In this document: positions 33,558-45,318 of the stretch, piece after piece
How positions within the stretch are numbered: position 1 is the stretch's first letter
How the letters are laid out: each line of letters opens with the position of its first letter
Assembly: GCA_039881145.1 (NCBI GenBank)
Contig: JAYKKI010000095.1
Location: 2,992,001-3,056,000 of the forward strand
Source: Druceiella hillmani
Lineage: Eukaryota; Arthropoda; Insecta; Lepidoptera; Hepialidae
DNA length: 64,000 nt
Reading direction: 5' to 3'
The notes under the pieces: model-generated
The model's database searches: none
What the model was told of the DNA's origin: nothing
What the model saw: the letters and a program-made list of their open reading frames with translations, nothing else
Made by a program: the position numbers and the translations under genes

Positions 33558-34659
33558 TTGATATTATACGTTATACTTGATATTACATGCTGTGATCTGT
33601 AAGTACGTGCTATAGAAACCAACAACTATTACGTATTATGTTGGCGTACCCTCCGTCTTTAATTCAGCATTACTAATTGCAAATCCGTTAGAATTTCCTT
33701 ACAAATATTTCGATTTCAATAAGGCGACTCGCCGAGTAATTTATCGGTGCGCAAGTATTCACCGATGTGCTCGTCCTGTACTTTATGTCTTGTAATGAAG
33801 TTTGAACACGAAGTTGCTCCGTTCTCAATTACTTATGTTACGGATATAGCATAGGTCATATTTATCTATCTTTCAATTAAAATATTCTTAGTATTACACG
33901 TATATACGTGCATTTTTATATAGCGCAGCACTCGAAATACAGATTTCAAAACTAAATATAAAAATAATAAAATCTTAAAGAGGTTCTCTTATTTATATAA
34001 TAATAGTGTTCCGTATAAAAAGTGAAAAAGAACGTTTGTGTGATCTCACCTCGATCGACTGAATGTGATAAACTTCTAAAATTTATACTATAGACAAAGA
34101 CTTGACTGTGCGATACTTATCATTCTATATAGGCTCAAAAATGAGGGAGAGAGACAGTAATTGTTGACAAAAATTGATATCTTGTACATCAGTAGTTAGC
34201 CACATCATAGACTATTTTTTTATCTAATAGCGTTCATCCTCTTTTATCGTTCGTTATCATCTTTTAGACAAAAAACCTTTACCAATGTCAACTTAAGAAG
34301 GCTTGGCGATATGTCTATGGTTGATAATGTGTAAATTTTAAAGTTGGAATTTTTATAAGAGTTTAATGGCGCAAACTAATTTGGAAAAAGAATTATATTT
34401 TATTTTTAAAAGTTTGTAAGGGGGCGATTATTGCGTCGCCAGAATAAAGGTCGTAACAAAGAACGCGTCTATTATTCGAGAAGGTATTTCTTTGTATCAA
34501 ACCAAGAAGGTGATTTTGTGGATGATACATTGAGAAAAAAGTAAATATTTTTTGGTTGGAATCGCAATTTTATAGCGATTTTTTCAAAAACAGTTGAGAA
34601 TTGTCATACGGTTTCTACTCAGTTTGATGTAAAGAATTAACAGTATGCATTATAAACTT
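33558..34659. other. AT-rich spacer with small repeats
   Basis: TTACCAATGTCAACTTAAGA near 34278 resembles TTGCCAATGTCAAGTTTAGA near 38092, a short dispersed repeat. AAGAACGCGTCTATTATTC (34459) is echoed at 34780. No gene is seen. Confidence 0.4.
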
Positions 34660-34755
34660 TTACAAGTAACTAGGTACAAGTAACTAGGAAATGTAACTAG
34701 GAACTAGGAAATGTAACTAGTAACTAGGAATGTGTACAAGTAACTAGGAAAATCA
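34660..34755. repeat. Short tandem GTAACTAGGAA repeats
   Basis: GTAACTAGG recurs about seven times with variable spacers (ACAA, AAAT, TGTGTACAA). Confidence 0.9.
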
Positions 34756-34869
34756 ATGACATGTCTTGTCGTATAATCAAGAACGCGTCTGTTATTCATA
34801 CACATGATTTTGTGTATCAAACTCAGTATACTTGAAGCTTATTTCTGTAAAAGAAGTTTATCATTTGTG

Positions 34870-35245
34870 AAACCCTTCGCGTAGCCGCGATGTAAATGTC
34901 ATTTATACCATTGGATAGATTTTTAGAAATAAAACTGAAGCTCTATTTATCGTTTTTCATTTGTGAGACTGTTCGCGTAGTATTAATCTTGGAATAAATA
35001 CAGGATTTCATAACTGAATAAGGGACAGTATTTTTCATGTTACATAATGTAATTTATGATGTGTCATTTATACCATTGCATAGATTTTTAAAAATAAAAC
35101 TGAAGCTCTATTTATCGTGTTTCATTTGCGAAACCCTTCGCGTAGTATTAAGCTGTGTGTAAATGCAGGATTCCATAACTTAATAAGGGACAGTATTTTT
35201 CATGTTACATAATGTAATTTATGATGTAAATGTCATTTATATTTT
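34870..35245. repeat. About 166-bp tandem repeat, 2.2 copies
   Basis: TCATTTATACCATTG begins at 34899 and 35064, and a partial third copy at 35232. AAACTGAAGCTCTATTTATC and AAGGGACAGTATTTTTCATG recur in order. Confidence 0.92.
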
Positions 35246-36094
35246 AATGGAGATTGCATTTAGGTGGTGTTTAGAAGAGGGTTAATTACGGCACTTACTG
35301 GCTGCCTTTATTCACTCATTATATTTCAAATATGAACATTCTTTCTTTTCTTTGTACATGTACGGTATTGTTTGCAACGAATTCCAGAAATATGATACAG
35401 TGTTATTCCCGGCAGGACACTTAAAATATGGCTAAAACTATAGGACATCCCAGGAATACGGCACCTCTGATAGTCTCCACTCTTAGAAGGCGTTTTTATG
35501 TATAGTCTATAGCAATAACAATTTTAGGAGATATACACAAGTACGGTACATTACTTTCACGTTTTTCAAGGAGCGCTTGGTCTATTTCATTTTATAATGT
35601 ATTTTTTTGTTTAATTATTACAACGATTATATAAAGCGGTTCATACGCACATCGCAGATTCTAAGGTTGCGCTTACGATAATTACGGTGTTGGTCAATGC
35701 ATTGATATAAAAATTTGTTGTATATCATATAAATATTTCTGATCACTTTATTTACAAAAGAATGAAGTGGATTTTTAAGAATTTACTTTGTCTTTATAAT
35801 TTATCTAGTGGCTTCCTGGATCATTTAATATTCTCACATTGAAGATGTATAATCCATACGGCAAATGACACAGAGGAAGTCATAATATATGTTATTATGA
35901 TTCTATCATGTATAAAAAATATGATTCATTATGTAAAAATATATTGAAATTAAAAGTAAGTTTGAAAGTATTATTGAAATAAATTCAATGTCTAATCCAA
36001 GCCGAACCACTAGACGCTACCGTCTAGTAAGCACGCATGTAGGTCCGTATATGTATGTAAGTATGTCAATTATGACTAATTGATATACATGTCT
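35246..36094. other. AT-rich spacer
   Basis: Slightly higher GC at 35360-35490 (TTCCCGGCAGGACACTTAAA). No gene or element end is recognised. Confidence 0.35.
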
Positions 36095-36260
36095 AAGAAA
36101 GCAGTCTTCAAGTGGAGGGCGAGCGCAACAGGGGCGCAGCCCGGAGGAATGTTCGACGCGGAGATAAGTAATTGTATGATAGCGACTGGGGCGAGTCCGC
36201 CCTCGCGTCTGTACGCCCTGTAGACGACTTGTAGCTTTTAATTACTGCCCGGGTAAACGG
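36095..36260. promoter_or_regulatory. GC-rich island
   Basis: Contains GGAGGGCGAGCGCAACAGGG and GGGGCGAGTCCGCCCTCGCG. It is unique, with no frame. Candidate regulatory DNA on composition only. Confidence 0.25.
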
Positions 36261-36690
36261 TCTTGGTCCTTGTTTAATTTAAGGTAAAAAAAGACCTTTT
36301 TCTTTATAAATCTGACAAGTGACGTTGTCCATGTGTGTAATGAGACATATTTGTTTCCTATCATTTCTTGTAATATTTTAGAAAAAAAGATAATACTTTT
36401 TTTATTAGTTGGCACTTCGCAATGTCATATTTTTATCTATAGTTTATATTTTTCTACTGAGGCCTGAAAAAGATTAATAATATGTAATTCATTCAGATTT
36501 AATGACAATTCCGTCTGATATATTTTAAAATCAAAAATGTAAATATTGTATCGCAAGCAATGTTTTTATTGAGGAACTAATGTGTATCGTAAAAGAAAAT
36601 AGCGGAACCCTTAGAAGATCACTCACGTGTTTCTTTGTCCGTCTTTCTTAGAAAACGCTTATCGAAGAAACTAGATATTGGGCAACAATA
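36261..36690. other. AT-rich spacer with a family X fragment
   Basis: GCGGAACCCTTAGAAGATCA with TTTCTTTGTCCGTC at about 36602-36650 is a reversed fragment of the GGTTCCGT-type repeat. Nothing else is supported. Confidence 0.4.
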
Positions 36691-37190
36691 ATAATACGCA
36701 CATATCAATAGCTAATACTCAATAATAGTAATAGTGTATTAATACTGAATAGTATATTAATACCCACATATAATAGCTAATACTCAATAATAGTAATAGT
36801 GTATTAATACTGAATAGTATATTAATACCCACATATAATAGCTAATACTCAATAATAGTAATAGTGTATTAATACTGAATAGTATATTAATACCCACATA
36901 TAATAGCTAATACTCAATAATAGTAATGGTGTATTAATACTGAATAGTATATTAATACCCACATATAATGGCTAATACTCAATAATAGTAATAGTGTATT
37001 AATACTGAATAGTATATTAATACCCACATATAATGGCTAATACTCAATAATAGTAATGGTGTATTAATACTGAATAGTATATTAATACCCACATATAATA
37101 GCTAATACTCAATAATAGTAATAGTGTATTAATACTGTAATACTGTATTAATACGCACATATCAATAGCTAATACTCAATAATAGTAATA
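36691..37190. repeat. 65-bp tandem repeat, about 7.5 copies
   Basis: AATAATAGTAATAGTGTATT recurs at 36721, 36786, 36851, 36916 (variant), 36981, 37046 (variant) and 37111, then 67 bp later at 37178. Both outer edges read GCACATATCAATAGCTAATA, while inner units read CCCACATATAATAGCTAATA. Confidence 0.96.
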
Positions 37191-37379
37191 GCATCTTTAA
37201 TGGAATTAATCTTCTTTTGTTTTTAAATTATGTATAAATAAATATAAGAAGAACGGTTAGGGCGGTGTGTTTTTAATTTTTACTTTTGTAAAAACGACCC
37301 TTGCTATACTACTGTAGTCGTATATTTAGATATGAGGACGTAACGAAAATTGAAACACATCGATAGTAGTGAAAACTAG
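37191..37379. other. Spacer
   Basis: AT-rich unique sequence without supported features. Confidence 0.4.
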
Positions 37380-37455
37380 CAATATATAGAATTTCCCACT
37401 CCGATGTCGATCGTTCGGTGTGTCAGTGAATAGCAGACCACAAGTAAAGTAAGTC
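37380..37455 (+). promoter_or_regulatory. Possible transcription start with short untranslated exon
   Basis: GTGTGTCAGTGA (about 37417) contains the arthropod initiator TCAGT, and CAAGTAAAGTAAGT follows about 25 bp later with a consensus splice donor. A TATATA lies about 40 bp upstream, rather far. The combination is suggestive, not proof. Confidence 0.22.
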
Positions 37456-39349
37456 TAGCTGGGTTCAGTTCTCATTATACGATTTATGTTATAGTAATGT
37501 ATGCATTCATGGTTATGTATTATTAACATTCAGACGACAGTGTAAAGTTGCACTCAGTGTGTTATTATCTCAATAACTTATTGACATATAAGGGAACTGA
37601 AGTTATAATAATAAAACGAGACTGACAAGAGTCCGTGTGGTGTTACAACCAGGTGTTGCAAGAATAAAAATGACACTATTACATGGAAAAAATGAAATAA
37701 CAGTTTTGTAAAGGGTTCAATCAAGTAAAAGAAAAATTTTGTATTTGTTTTTGAAAAGTATTTTTCTCGATGGCTTGTAAGTGCTATTCCTACGAAACTC
37801 TTTGAACCAGAAAGCTGACATACAACATAGTTATTTCTCGTTGTAGTCTCTAAATACATATGTAATATACTAATACATGAAACTTGCAGGCCCGATAGGA
37901 TGTTGAAAAAAGCCACGTAAAACTCGGAAAGAGCGAAAAAGACATCCGTTTTGATAACAATAGAACAAAAGTTTATGTCAGTTAACAGTTTACATTTTAT
38001 CTCTATTCTATGGCGATTATTATCCATAGAGAATCGTATAGAGATAGAGAGATAGAATATATCTCCATAGAGAATATTCCATAGAGAATCTTTGCCAATG
38101 TCAAGTTTAGAAGGCGTGGCTAGACAACACTGGCTAGATCACACTCCGCATATCAGTCATTATTGTTTGGTAACAGTAAATAAGCTTGACAGCAAAACAA
38201 AAGTAAAATAAGAGTACAACTAAATAAATAAAGCGACAATATAAATAAAATATATTTATAGATAATACAGGATTTAATAATTTATACATAAATGGGGAAA
38301 GTTATTATTTAATGGGCACGCAGTCGCAGACTAGCACGCAGCCTGGAATAGAACAATATCCCCCACACCCGTGTTAACAGTTTATTTTTAATTAATTTGG
38401 GTCATGGATACGAATTAAAAAAAGCAATCGACAAAAATTTTTTAGCCCTTTGTAGAAAGCTGATATACTTATACTTGGCTAGGTTTATTGTTATTTTTTG
38501 TCTTATAAAAAATTCTTGATATATTAAAAATATAGTATATGCGCGTTTAAATAGATATATTTTTTTCTTTTATATTATGGATACAAGTTGTATTTTATTT
38601 TTTGCTTTTTCCAGATTATCAATCGCTGAATCGTTTGTTTTTTGGGCGTTTGTATTTTTAAAACGATGTTCTATTCATATAGCATCGGATCTATTTTCGT
38701 TGGACTCCGTTATGGGCTTATCATATTGAAACAAGTAGATTAAACGATTCAGTTACCGTCAATGGAGAGTTTGGATAAACAACATCATTTTATGCCATAA
38801 AATTGTTTTCATTACGCGATTATCTTAATATTTCCACTTTTCTCTTCAGAATAATAGGAACCGTGTAAGATGTTATCAGTGCCCTCTAGTGATAAATTAA
38901 TTTGTGTAAAGTTCCTATCGCGTATATATTATAACCTTCAAAATTAACAAAAGCATTAATAAAAGTTGTATTTTATTTAGTGTTCGTGAAAATAATCCAT
39001 TGTTTAATATTTCGGAAATATAATCTCGAATTCATTCGTAAAGTGATCTCTTTACGTTCAATAATGTTATTATTGTCTGTCGCGTACATACATTTTGAGT
39101 AAATATTGCTATTTTCTTCCAGAATAAAAGTTTTTGCGTACAATTTCGATTAATTAACATTTATTTTGAAATATTAATAACTTCGTTTTGGATTTCACTT
39201 CAACAAGGTGTTTATCTTCATTGAGGTATTATTTGCACAGAGAAGATATTTAAAAATCGAATTACAATTCTGTTACAATTAATTCGTATTTTTCGGTTAT
39301 TTCTAGCGAGACTTTTGATGTGAAATATCTACTGATGCGTTTTGAATGG
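37456..39349. other. Spacer with a 149-codon minus-strand frame
   Basis: The frame 38027-37578 is the longest uninterrupted one outside transposons and satellites. Its translation is rich in Phe and hydrophobic residues, has no recognisable domain and lacks any visible splice context. A CTCF-like CACTAGAGGGCAC (reverse) is at about 38881. TTGCCAATGTCAAGTTTAGA (38092) is a dispersed repeat fragment. Confidence 0.3.
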
Positions 39350-39460
39350 GAGTTAAAACGTTCTGATGGCACATTGCGACATGCTACTCGGCCAGCTTTG
39401 CATCCTGTCGGCTCTTTCCGACTTAATTCGGCCAGTTTTGCGTCTTGTCGGCTAACATTA
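39350..39460 (-). repeat. Reverse copy of the 15.6-kb dispersed repeat
   Basis: On the minus strand it reads AAGAGCCGACAGGATGCAAA, AGCTGGCCGAGTAGCATGTC and AATGTGCCATCAGAACG, matching the phrases at 15590-15820. The same unit appears twice here (GCCGACAAGACGCAAAACTG). Confidence 0.65.
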
Positions 39461-40144
39461 TTATAAAATTAAAAATATATTTTCAATAGATTGTTAAGAA
39501 ATATTACTGTGATACATGATTTCACAAAAATAAAATAATATATTTGGATTAATACTTTATTATTTACAATTATCTGAATTTTATTTTCGTTTCCAATTTG
39601 ATCAAAGACGAATATTTAAACATAAACATATAAAAAAAATTGGATGTTTCATACCTACAAGGCGTCCCATGACGGCTCCAAATTTTTTCAGTTTCTTGTT
39701 TACACACACGGAGAAGCGAAAGAGACGCTTACCTTCTCGCGCTGATCAGCACATACGGGTTGAGAGTGATAGCATGGGTATGGAAAATGGGCGTTATTGT
39801 CAAAAAATAAAAAAAATAATTTTTTTAAGAAAGAATATAAATAAGAAATTTAGTTTCAAAAATTGACATTTACTGAATTTATTTTCTTCCATCGCCTTTT
39901 GACACTTTTCTAATATGATTTGTGCAGTATTTTAGTGTCCACGCAAATCGCTAAAACGCATAGGCGCATCGAGCACTCGCGAACGATTAATGCAACTGCG
40001 GTCAGTGGACCGCAATTCGGCTGTTTATCATTGATATTAGTGACTAGAGCTAGAAATTTTAACTTCTTTTTTAGAATTAAACTCTTATTAGTGATGTGAC
40101 CGACTTTGCCGACTTTAAGTAATTTCTTCATTTTACTCGTACTT

Positions 40145-40148
<4 letters not shown>
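39461..40148. other. AT-rich spacer
   Basis: Around 39935-40025 the sequence is less AT-rich (CGCATCGAGCACTCGCGAAC). No gene is recognised. Confidence 0.35.
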
Positions 40149-40227
<79 letters not shown>

Positions 40228-40249
40228 TGTGTGTATATATATATATATA

Positions 40250-40281
<32 letters not shown>
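40149..40281. repeat. Compound (TA)n microsatellite with GAGTG spacers
   Basis: Four TA blocks are separated by GAGTG, GAGTGTGTG and GTG. Frames on both strands through it encode only Ile-Tyr runs and are discarded. Confidence 0.98.
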
Positions 40282-41039
40282 CATTATAAAAGCAAAAAAA
40301 TAGTGCACTGATATAGATAAACATTAAATTATAATAAACATTAAATGTTTTGGAGTGACCTCTGTGTTTCTTCAATTATATTTATAATATATAAGAAAGT
40401 TCATTTCTAACGCACTTGGTAGCCATATTATACTCTTTTTAAATATTGTGTTCTAGAATGTCATTTTTGGACACCTGTACTGTTAATTCGGTACCATCGC
40501 GTCATTTTGTTTTGGGAATATAGATACAACTTGTTTCAAAATAAGATATTACTTTATTTTCGTCATTCAAATGGCCGATTTGAGAATGGATTTTGATACA
40601 AAAATTGATCACAGCTTTTTCCTTATTTTATATGAATTTAATGTTTCTTTGTAACTGAACATTCTATGCGCTTCTTTCAATTATTCTTTTTGATATTAAT
40701 TGCTTACTTTTTTTAAATATCTTCATATTCCAATATCTTATACCACATAAGAATGAGCAGTGTCTCTAGTAGTAGTGTCCCACATACTCTTGTGTAGTGT
40801 AATTTCTTGTACTTCGAATTTCTTTACCTTTTAGTGTAATTACACTAAGTGGTATAAGAATGAGTAATGACGATTAAAGAGCGTTGTTACGTCATCATTA
40901 CGGGGAAAAACCGGCTAAATGCGAGCAAGGCCCAACAGTCGAGAGTTCCGTATCTCGTTTCAAGTGAAATTATTTTATTTATCATAAGTCATCATTAACG
41001 TGGAATTCCTAGCGCTATAGATATATAATAATGCCTAAT
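40282..41039. other. Spacer with a reversed dispersed-repeat end
   Basis: On the minus strand, 40965-40890 reads CTCGACTGTTGGGCCTTGCT then CGCATTTAGCCGGTTTTT, the same end type as at 9785 and 55340. TTACGTCATCATTACG (about 40889) contains a CRE-like TTACGTCA. No gene is seen. Confidence 0.45.
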
Positions 41040-41430
41040 GTAATTAAGTAAGGGGATACATATATATTATTGTGAATATCTCAAAAACTATGATGTAAAA
41101 ATCATCGTTAATTTTTTTTTCACTTTTGCTTAAGCTTCTAAAACCCCTCACTTTTTTATGATTTTAAGTTTGTTAGTTTGGGAAATATGGAGGGAGGGGG
41201 GCAGGAGATATTGTTTTTGCACATTTTCAGTATATCTCTGACAATATACTTACTACCTAAAATTAAGAATTGAAATGTGTGAGGGTTAATGTTTTTTATT
41301 ACCATACCGGATTTCAAGTTTCTGCGTCAAGTGGTTTCTGAGAAAAGAGGCTGTGATCGACGTACAGACGGAGAAGTGAATGATCTTTTAAGGTTTCCGT
41401 TTTTGTTTTCGAGATACGGAACCCTGAAAT
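41040..41430 (+). repeat. Dispersed repeat family X, copy at 41 kb
   Basis: Starts around TCTCAAAAACTATGATGTAA (41078), has the G-rich tract GGAGGGAGGGGGGCAGG (about 41190), AAGTTTCTGCGTCAAGTGGT and a terminal hairpin AAGGTTTCCGT...ACGGAACCCT. This is the best preserved copy. Confidence 0.7.
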
Positions 41431-41744
41431 AACCGCAGGCAAAAGCTACGAAACAGCAGTCAATTAAGACATCGAATTAAGACTTTTTTCTACTGTCTTT
41501 TTTGAAATCATTATATGAATGTATTTAAGTGTTAGTTATAAATTATGCCTTTCTAATTATTTTTCAAAAGTTTTCTTTTGATTGTTACGGGCGCTTGAAA
41601 AACTATATGTAAAATACAATTATTGTTAAAAATAGTGCATACTTGAAATTTCGTTATGTTGCTATTGCATTATTAGAATGTTTTCAGATTTTTGGAACAA
41701 AAATTAAGAAATTTTTGGAATTTGTAATTTTAGTGTCCACTTGA
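41431..41744. other. AT-rich spacer
   Basis: No supported feature. Confidence 0.4.
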
Positions 41745-42640
41745 AAATACTGTAAACACGACTAGCGTATTCCTAGTACTGGTAAATAATAAAATACCGT
41801 AAACACGATTAGCGTATTCCCAGTACTGTTAAATAATAAAATACTGTAAACACGACTAGCGTGTTCCCAGTAATGGTAAATAATAAAATACTGTAAATAC
41901 GACTAGAGTATTCCCAGTACTGTTAAATAATAAAATACTGTAAACACGACTAGCATATTCCCAGTACTGTTAAATAATAAAATACTGTAAACACGACTAG
42001 CGTATTCCCAGTAATGGTAAATAATAAAATACTGTAAATACGACTAGAGTATTCCCAGTACTGTTAAATAATAAAATACTGTAAACACGACTAGCATATT
42101 CCCAGTACTGTTAAATAATAAAATACTGTAAACATGACTAGCGTATTCCCAGTAATGGTAAATAATAAAATACTGTAAATACGACTAGAGTATTCCCAGT
42201 ACTGTTAAATAATAAAATAATGTAAACACAACTAGCGTGTTCCCAGTAATGGTAAATAATAAAATACTGTAAATACGACTAGAGTATTCCCAGTACTGTT
42301 AAATAATAAAATACTGTAAACACGACTAGCATATTCCCAGTACTGTTAAATAATAAAATACTGTAAACACGACTAGCGTATTCCCAGTAATGGTAAATAA
42401 TAAAATACTGTAAACACGACTAGCGTGTTCCCAGTACTGGTAAATAATAAAGTACTGTAAACACGACTAGCGTGTTCCCAGTACTGGTAAATAATAAAAA
42501 TACTGTAAAAACGGCTAGCGTATTCCCAGTACTGGTAAATAATAAAATACTGTAAACACGACTAGCGTATTCCCGGTACTGGTAAATAATAAAATATTGT
42601 AAATACAACTAGCGTATTCTCAGTACTGGTAAATAAAATG
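41745..42640. repeat. 47-bp satellite, about 19 copies, with trimeric higher-order pattern
   Basis: The unit TAAATAATAAAATACTGTAA with ACACGACTAGCGTATTCCCA repeats every 47 bp (41764, 41811, 41858 and onward). Variants CTAGAGTATT, CTAGCATATT and CTAGCGTATT...AATGG follow each other in the same order several times between about 41890 and 42390, a 141-bp higher-order unit with one member lost once. A 62-codon minus-strand frame here is repeat translation. Confidence 0.96.
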
Positions 42641-43129
42641 GGCCACCGAGCTTATCTACTGTTTGTCATAGTTATGTCTGTATAAAATAACTGTATTGAA
42701 AATAATTATTAATATTATTATCTATTGTGTATGTGAGAATATATGTGTATGTGTACGTGTATGTATGTCTGTATGCGTATTTACTCTATGTGTATGTGTG
42801 TGCATATGTATGTATGTATATGTATATATGTATGTATGAGTATATATTTGTATATGTATTTGTGTGTGTATGTTTATCAACAGGTGCTAGGTGTAAACCG
42901 GCCATGTCGATGATGCTTATAGCATAACTGCACAAGCCGAGCTTGTTACCTTTTTGTGGATAAAATATTGAAAAACTTAAACTTAAGGTGTGTAACTTAA
43001 TCTTAAAATTTCTGCACATGTCTATTACTTTATCTGTCGTATTTTATATCCACAAATAAATTATATTTTTATTATTATTATTTAGTTTAAATAAACTACT
43101 GACTAAAGCAGTATATTGAAGTATCACGG
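42641..43129. repeat. Imperfect (TGTA)/(TG) microsatellite with AT-rich flanks
   Basis: About 42727-42870 is a long run of TATG and TGTG variants (GTATGTATGTCTGTATGCG). Frames on both strands are low-complexity artefacts. No gene is seen in the flanks. Confidence 0.85.
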
Positions 43130-43275
43130 TATGTCTGCCGTACTAGCCCGGCGTCTGCAAGAACAGTTCCCCCGCCTTGAGGGACGCTACAGGACCCGCC
43201 AATTACCGTCTTACATGCGCTCCGATTTATTACCAGCTCACACACACACGGACTAACCTACTAACACTCGCACAC
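43130..43275. promoter_or_regulatory. GC-rich unique island
   Basis: CTAGCCCGGCGTCTGCAAGA, CCCCCGCCTTGAGGGACGCT and a CA-rich segment make up a short block of higher GC without frame or repeats. Candidate conserved noncoding DNA. Confidence 0.25.
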
Positions 43276-43674
43276 ACTCGGCTATTGGATCTCGTTTGAA
43301 ACTCCGTTTATTTTCATGTAAATGCCCTCGTATATTTCAATAAATTCCGAGTAATGTATAATATGTGAACGGTATAGTACTCTCCGGTACATATGTACAT
43401 TTTATTTACGACGCAAAGCTGGAGCGCACATTCGGAAAAGCCATAGCAGTGATTTTTATATATTACGTGAAATATTATTTTATTGAATATGGAAAATCGC
43501 AATTATTATTCAAATTTTATGTACATAGTTGAATAATGATAATTATGAACATAGTTGTTCGAAAAAAGAAAAGGCAAGGTCACCAAGTAGCTATAAGCGA
43601 GGCGAGTAGTTGTGTCTATTTACCATTACTCACTAGTGAAAATTACGATAAACGGTTTTCCATTTTTTGATCTC
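43276..43674. other. AT-rich spacer
   Basis: GGCAAGGTCACCAAG near 43573 contains an AAGGTCA nuclear-receptor half site. Nothing further is supported. Confidence 0.35.
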
Positions 43675-44165
43675 AGCTTGAGATTCGCCATTGCGGGTTT
43701 CAGTGATATTAAAATAATTTAATTCATTCTGACGGTGTTGATGTCATTTCAACACTGCCAGAACTACATATATAATTGAAACTCGTAACGGCAAATCTTG
43801 ATATCATTTCAACTACAGGGTGGTTAAAATGATATAAACGCCCTCAGAACTGCATTTAAATTGTTTTAATATCACTGAAACTCGCAATGGCAAATCTTGA
43901 TGTCATTTCAACTACAGGGTAGTCGAAATGACATCAACACCGCCAGAACTGTATTTAAATTGTTTTAATATCATTAAAACTCGTAATGGCAAATCTTGAT
44001 GTCATTTCAACTACAGGGTAGTTAAAATGATATCAACGCCCCTAGAACTGCATTTAAATTGTTTTAATATCATTGAAACTCGCAACGGCAAATCTTGATG
44101 TAATTTCAACTACAGGGTAGTTGAAATTACATAAAAACCACCAGAACTATATTTAAATTGTTGGT
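43675..44165. repeat. 99-bp tandem repeat, about 4 units, each with an internal hairpin; inverted unit at left edge
   Basis: GCAAATCTTGAT recurs at 43791, 43890, 43989 and 44088 (99 bp). Each unit has arms of the type GATGTCATTTCAACTA and TAGTCGAAATGACATC around AGGG. The arms change together between units: the 44088 unit has GATGTAATTTC paired with GAAATTACAT. At 43675-43730 an inverted partial unit (GATTCGCCATTGCGGGTTTC) precedes the direct array. Confidence 0.93.
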
Positions 44166-45230
44166 AACTGTATTTAAATTGGTGGTTGGTCCGCGTGGTA
44201 CTTAGAAAATATAAACCATTTTTTTTCCGAAGAAATAGTTACATATTTCGATAGGCTAGTTACGTACTTACGAGGTAAATATTGAGCATAATTTGCCATA
44301 TCTGACATTTGACGTTTGTCGTGGTGGAGTGCCGCTACAGTACTCAGCGCAAGTCACTTGATGGTTATCTGGAATGAAATGCCGCGCAATATTTAATCCA
44401 TGAATCTGGCACGCTATATGGAATATATTCCACTACTTTTAAAATTGGATTAAGAAAAGGTAATTTCAAAACGCCACTTCTTTGATTTACATTATGTCGA
44501 GTTTGAAACATATTATTATTGTTAGAACATTTATAGTGTTACCCCTTGATCTGTTATCAAATTGTTGGGTATTTTAGGCATATAACCTTGAGATCCGCAC
44601 ATAACGGAGCACGAGAACAATCGGAAAGCATGGAAAAAGGAGTATTCATAGAAAATTGTTTATAAAATTAAACTTTTAAAGTTCTAAGGCTTCTAAATTT
44701 CTAAGGCTTCTATTCTGACGGTGATAACTTAATTGATAAAAAAAATTATCAGAATTCGTAAGTTGCGACCTGTGGCGTGTCCTTATACGTACATACATAC
44801 GTAGATCGTACTAAAAAAGATAAAAATTTAAAAAATAGTATCGTTTATTACAGAAACTTCTCTTTCCAAAAAGCTATGTTAAAAGTTGATTATTTGTAAA
44901 ATTACCCGAATTTTAATTATAACTGTAGCCAAACTGCGCGGTTAGCGCCGTATTCGATAGTAAAGCACTTACCCGCGGGTCCGACAATAGGTTAATTGAA
45001 ACCGACATTGAAAATCTACAATGTAAGTTTAAACTTTTATATATTCCTAATTGAGTAGGGAACTCACGTAGTGCGAGTTCTACTCACATTTAACACGTTT
45101 ATTACCTTTACTTGTAATTATAGTACCAACCTTACCACAAATGGAATAAAGGTAAGAAGGTATTTGGATTACACGTGTTATATCAACCAAAACCGCTGAC
45201 TACACATCTTACAGTTAATGTAAACACCCT
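44166..45230. other. Spacer
   Basis: TAGTGCGAGTTCTACTCAC near 45069 matches the end of the dispersed repeat at 56180. TAGAAAATTGTTTATAAAA near 44650 recurs from 7441. Around 44310-44400 and 44925-44995 the GC content is higher. No gene is seen. Confidence 0.4.
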
Positions 45231-45280
45231 CATCAGCATCTATGAAATCTTCGTCGAAACAATAACATTCTAATCGACGA

Positions 45281-45318
45281 TATAAAAGGCCCCCACCGGA
45301 ATACCAGCCAGTTCAGTT
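45281..45318 (+). promoter_or_regulatory. TATA-initiator core promoter
   Basis: TATAAAAG at 45281 is followed by CCAGTTCAGTTC with two initiator-like CAGT sites (A at 45310 and 45315), 29 and 34 bp from the first T of the TATA box, within or close to the usual animal spacing. Upstream sequence is not repetitive. No open frame follows before the palindromic element at 45534, so the transcript is unknown: a noncoding RNA, an untranslated first exon, or a promoter cut off from its gene. Confidence 0.5.

Noticed and set aside
37578..38027. 149-codon minus-strand frame as a protein gene
   Set aside because: Longest free frame, but Phe-rich, without domain, promoter or splice signals. In AT-rich DNA of this length one such frame is not remarkable.
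40106..40375. Overlapping Ile-Tyr frames on both strands
   Set aside because: Products of the TA microsatellite.
42420..42608. 62-codon minus-strand frame with repeated FTSTGNT
   Set aside because: Direct translation of the 47-bp satellite.
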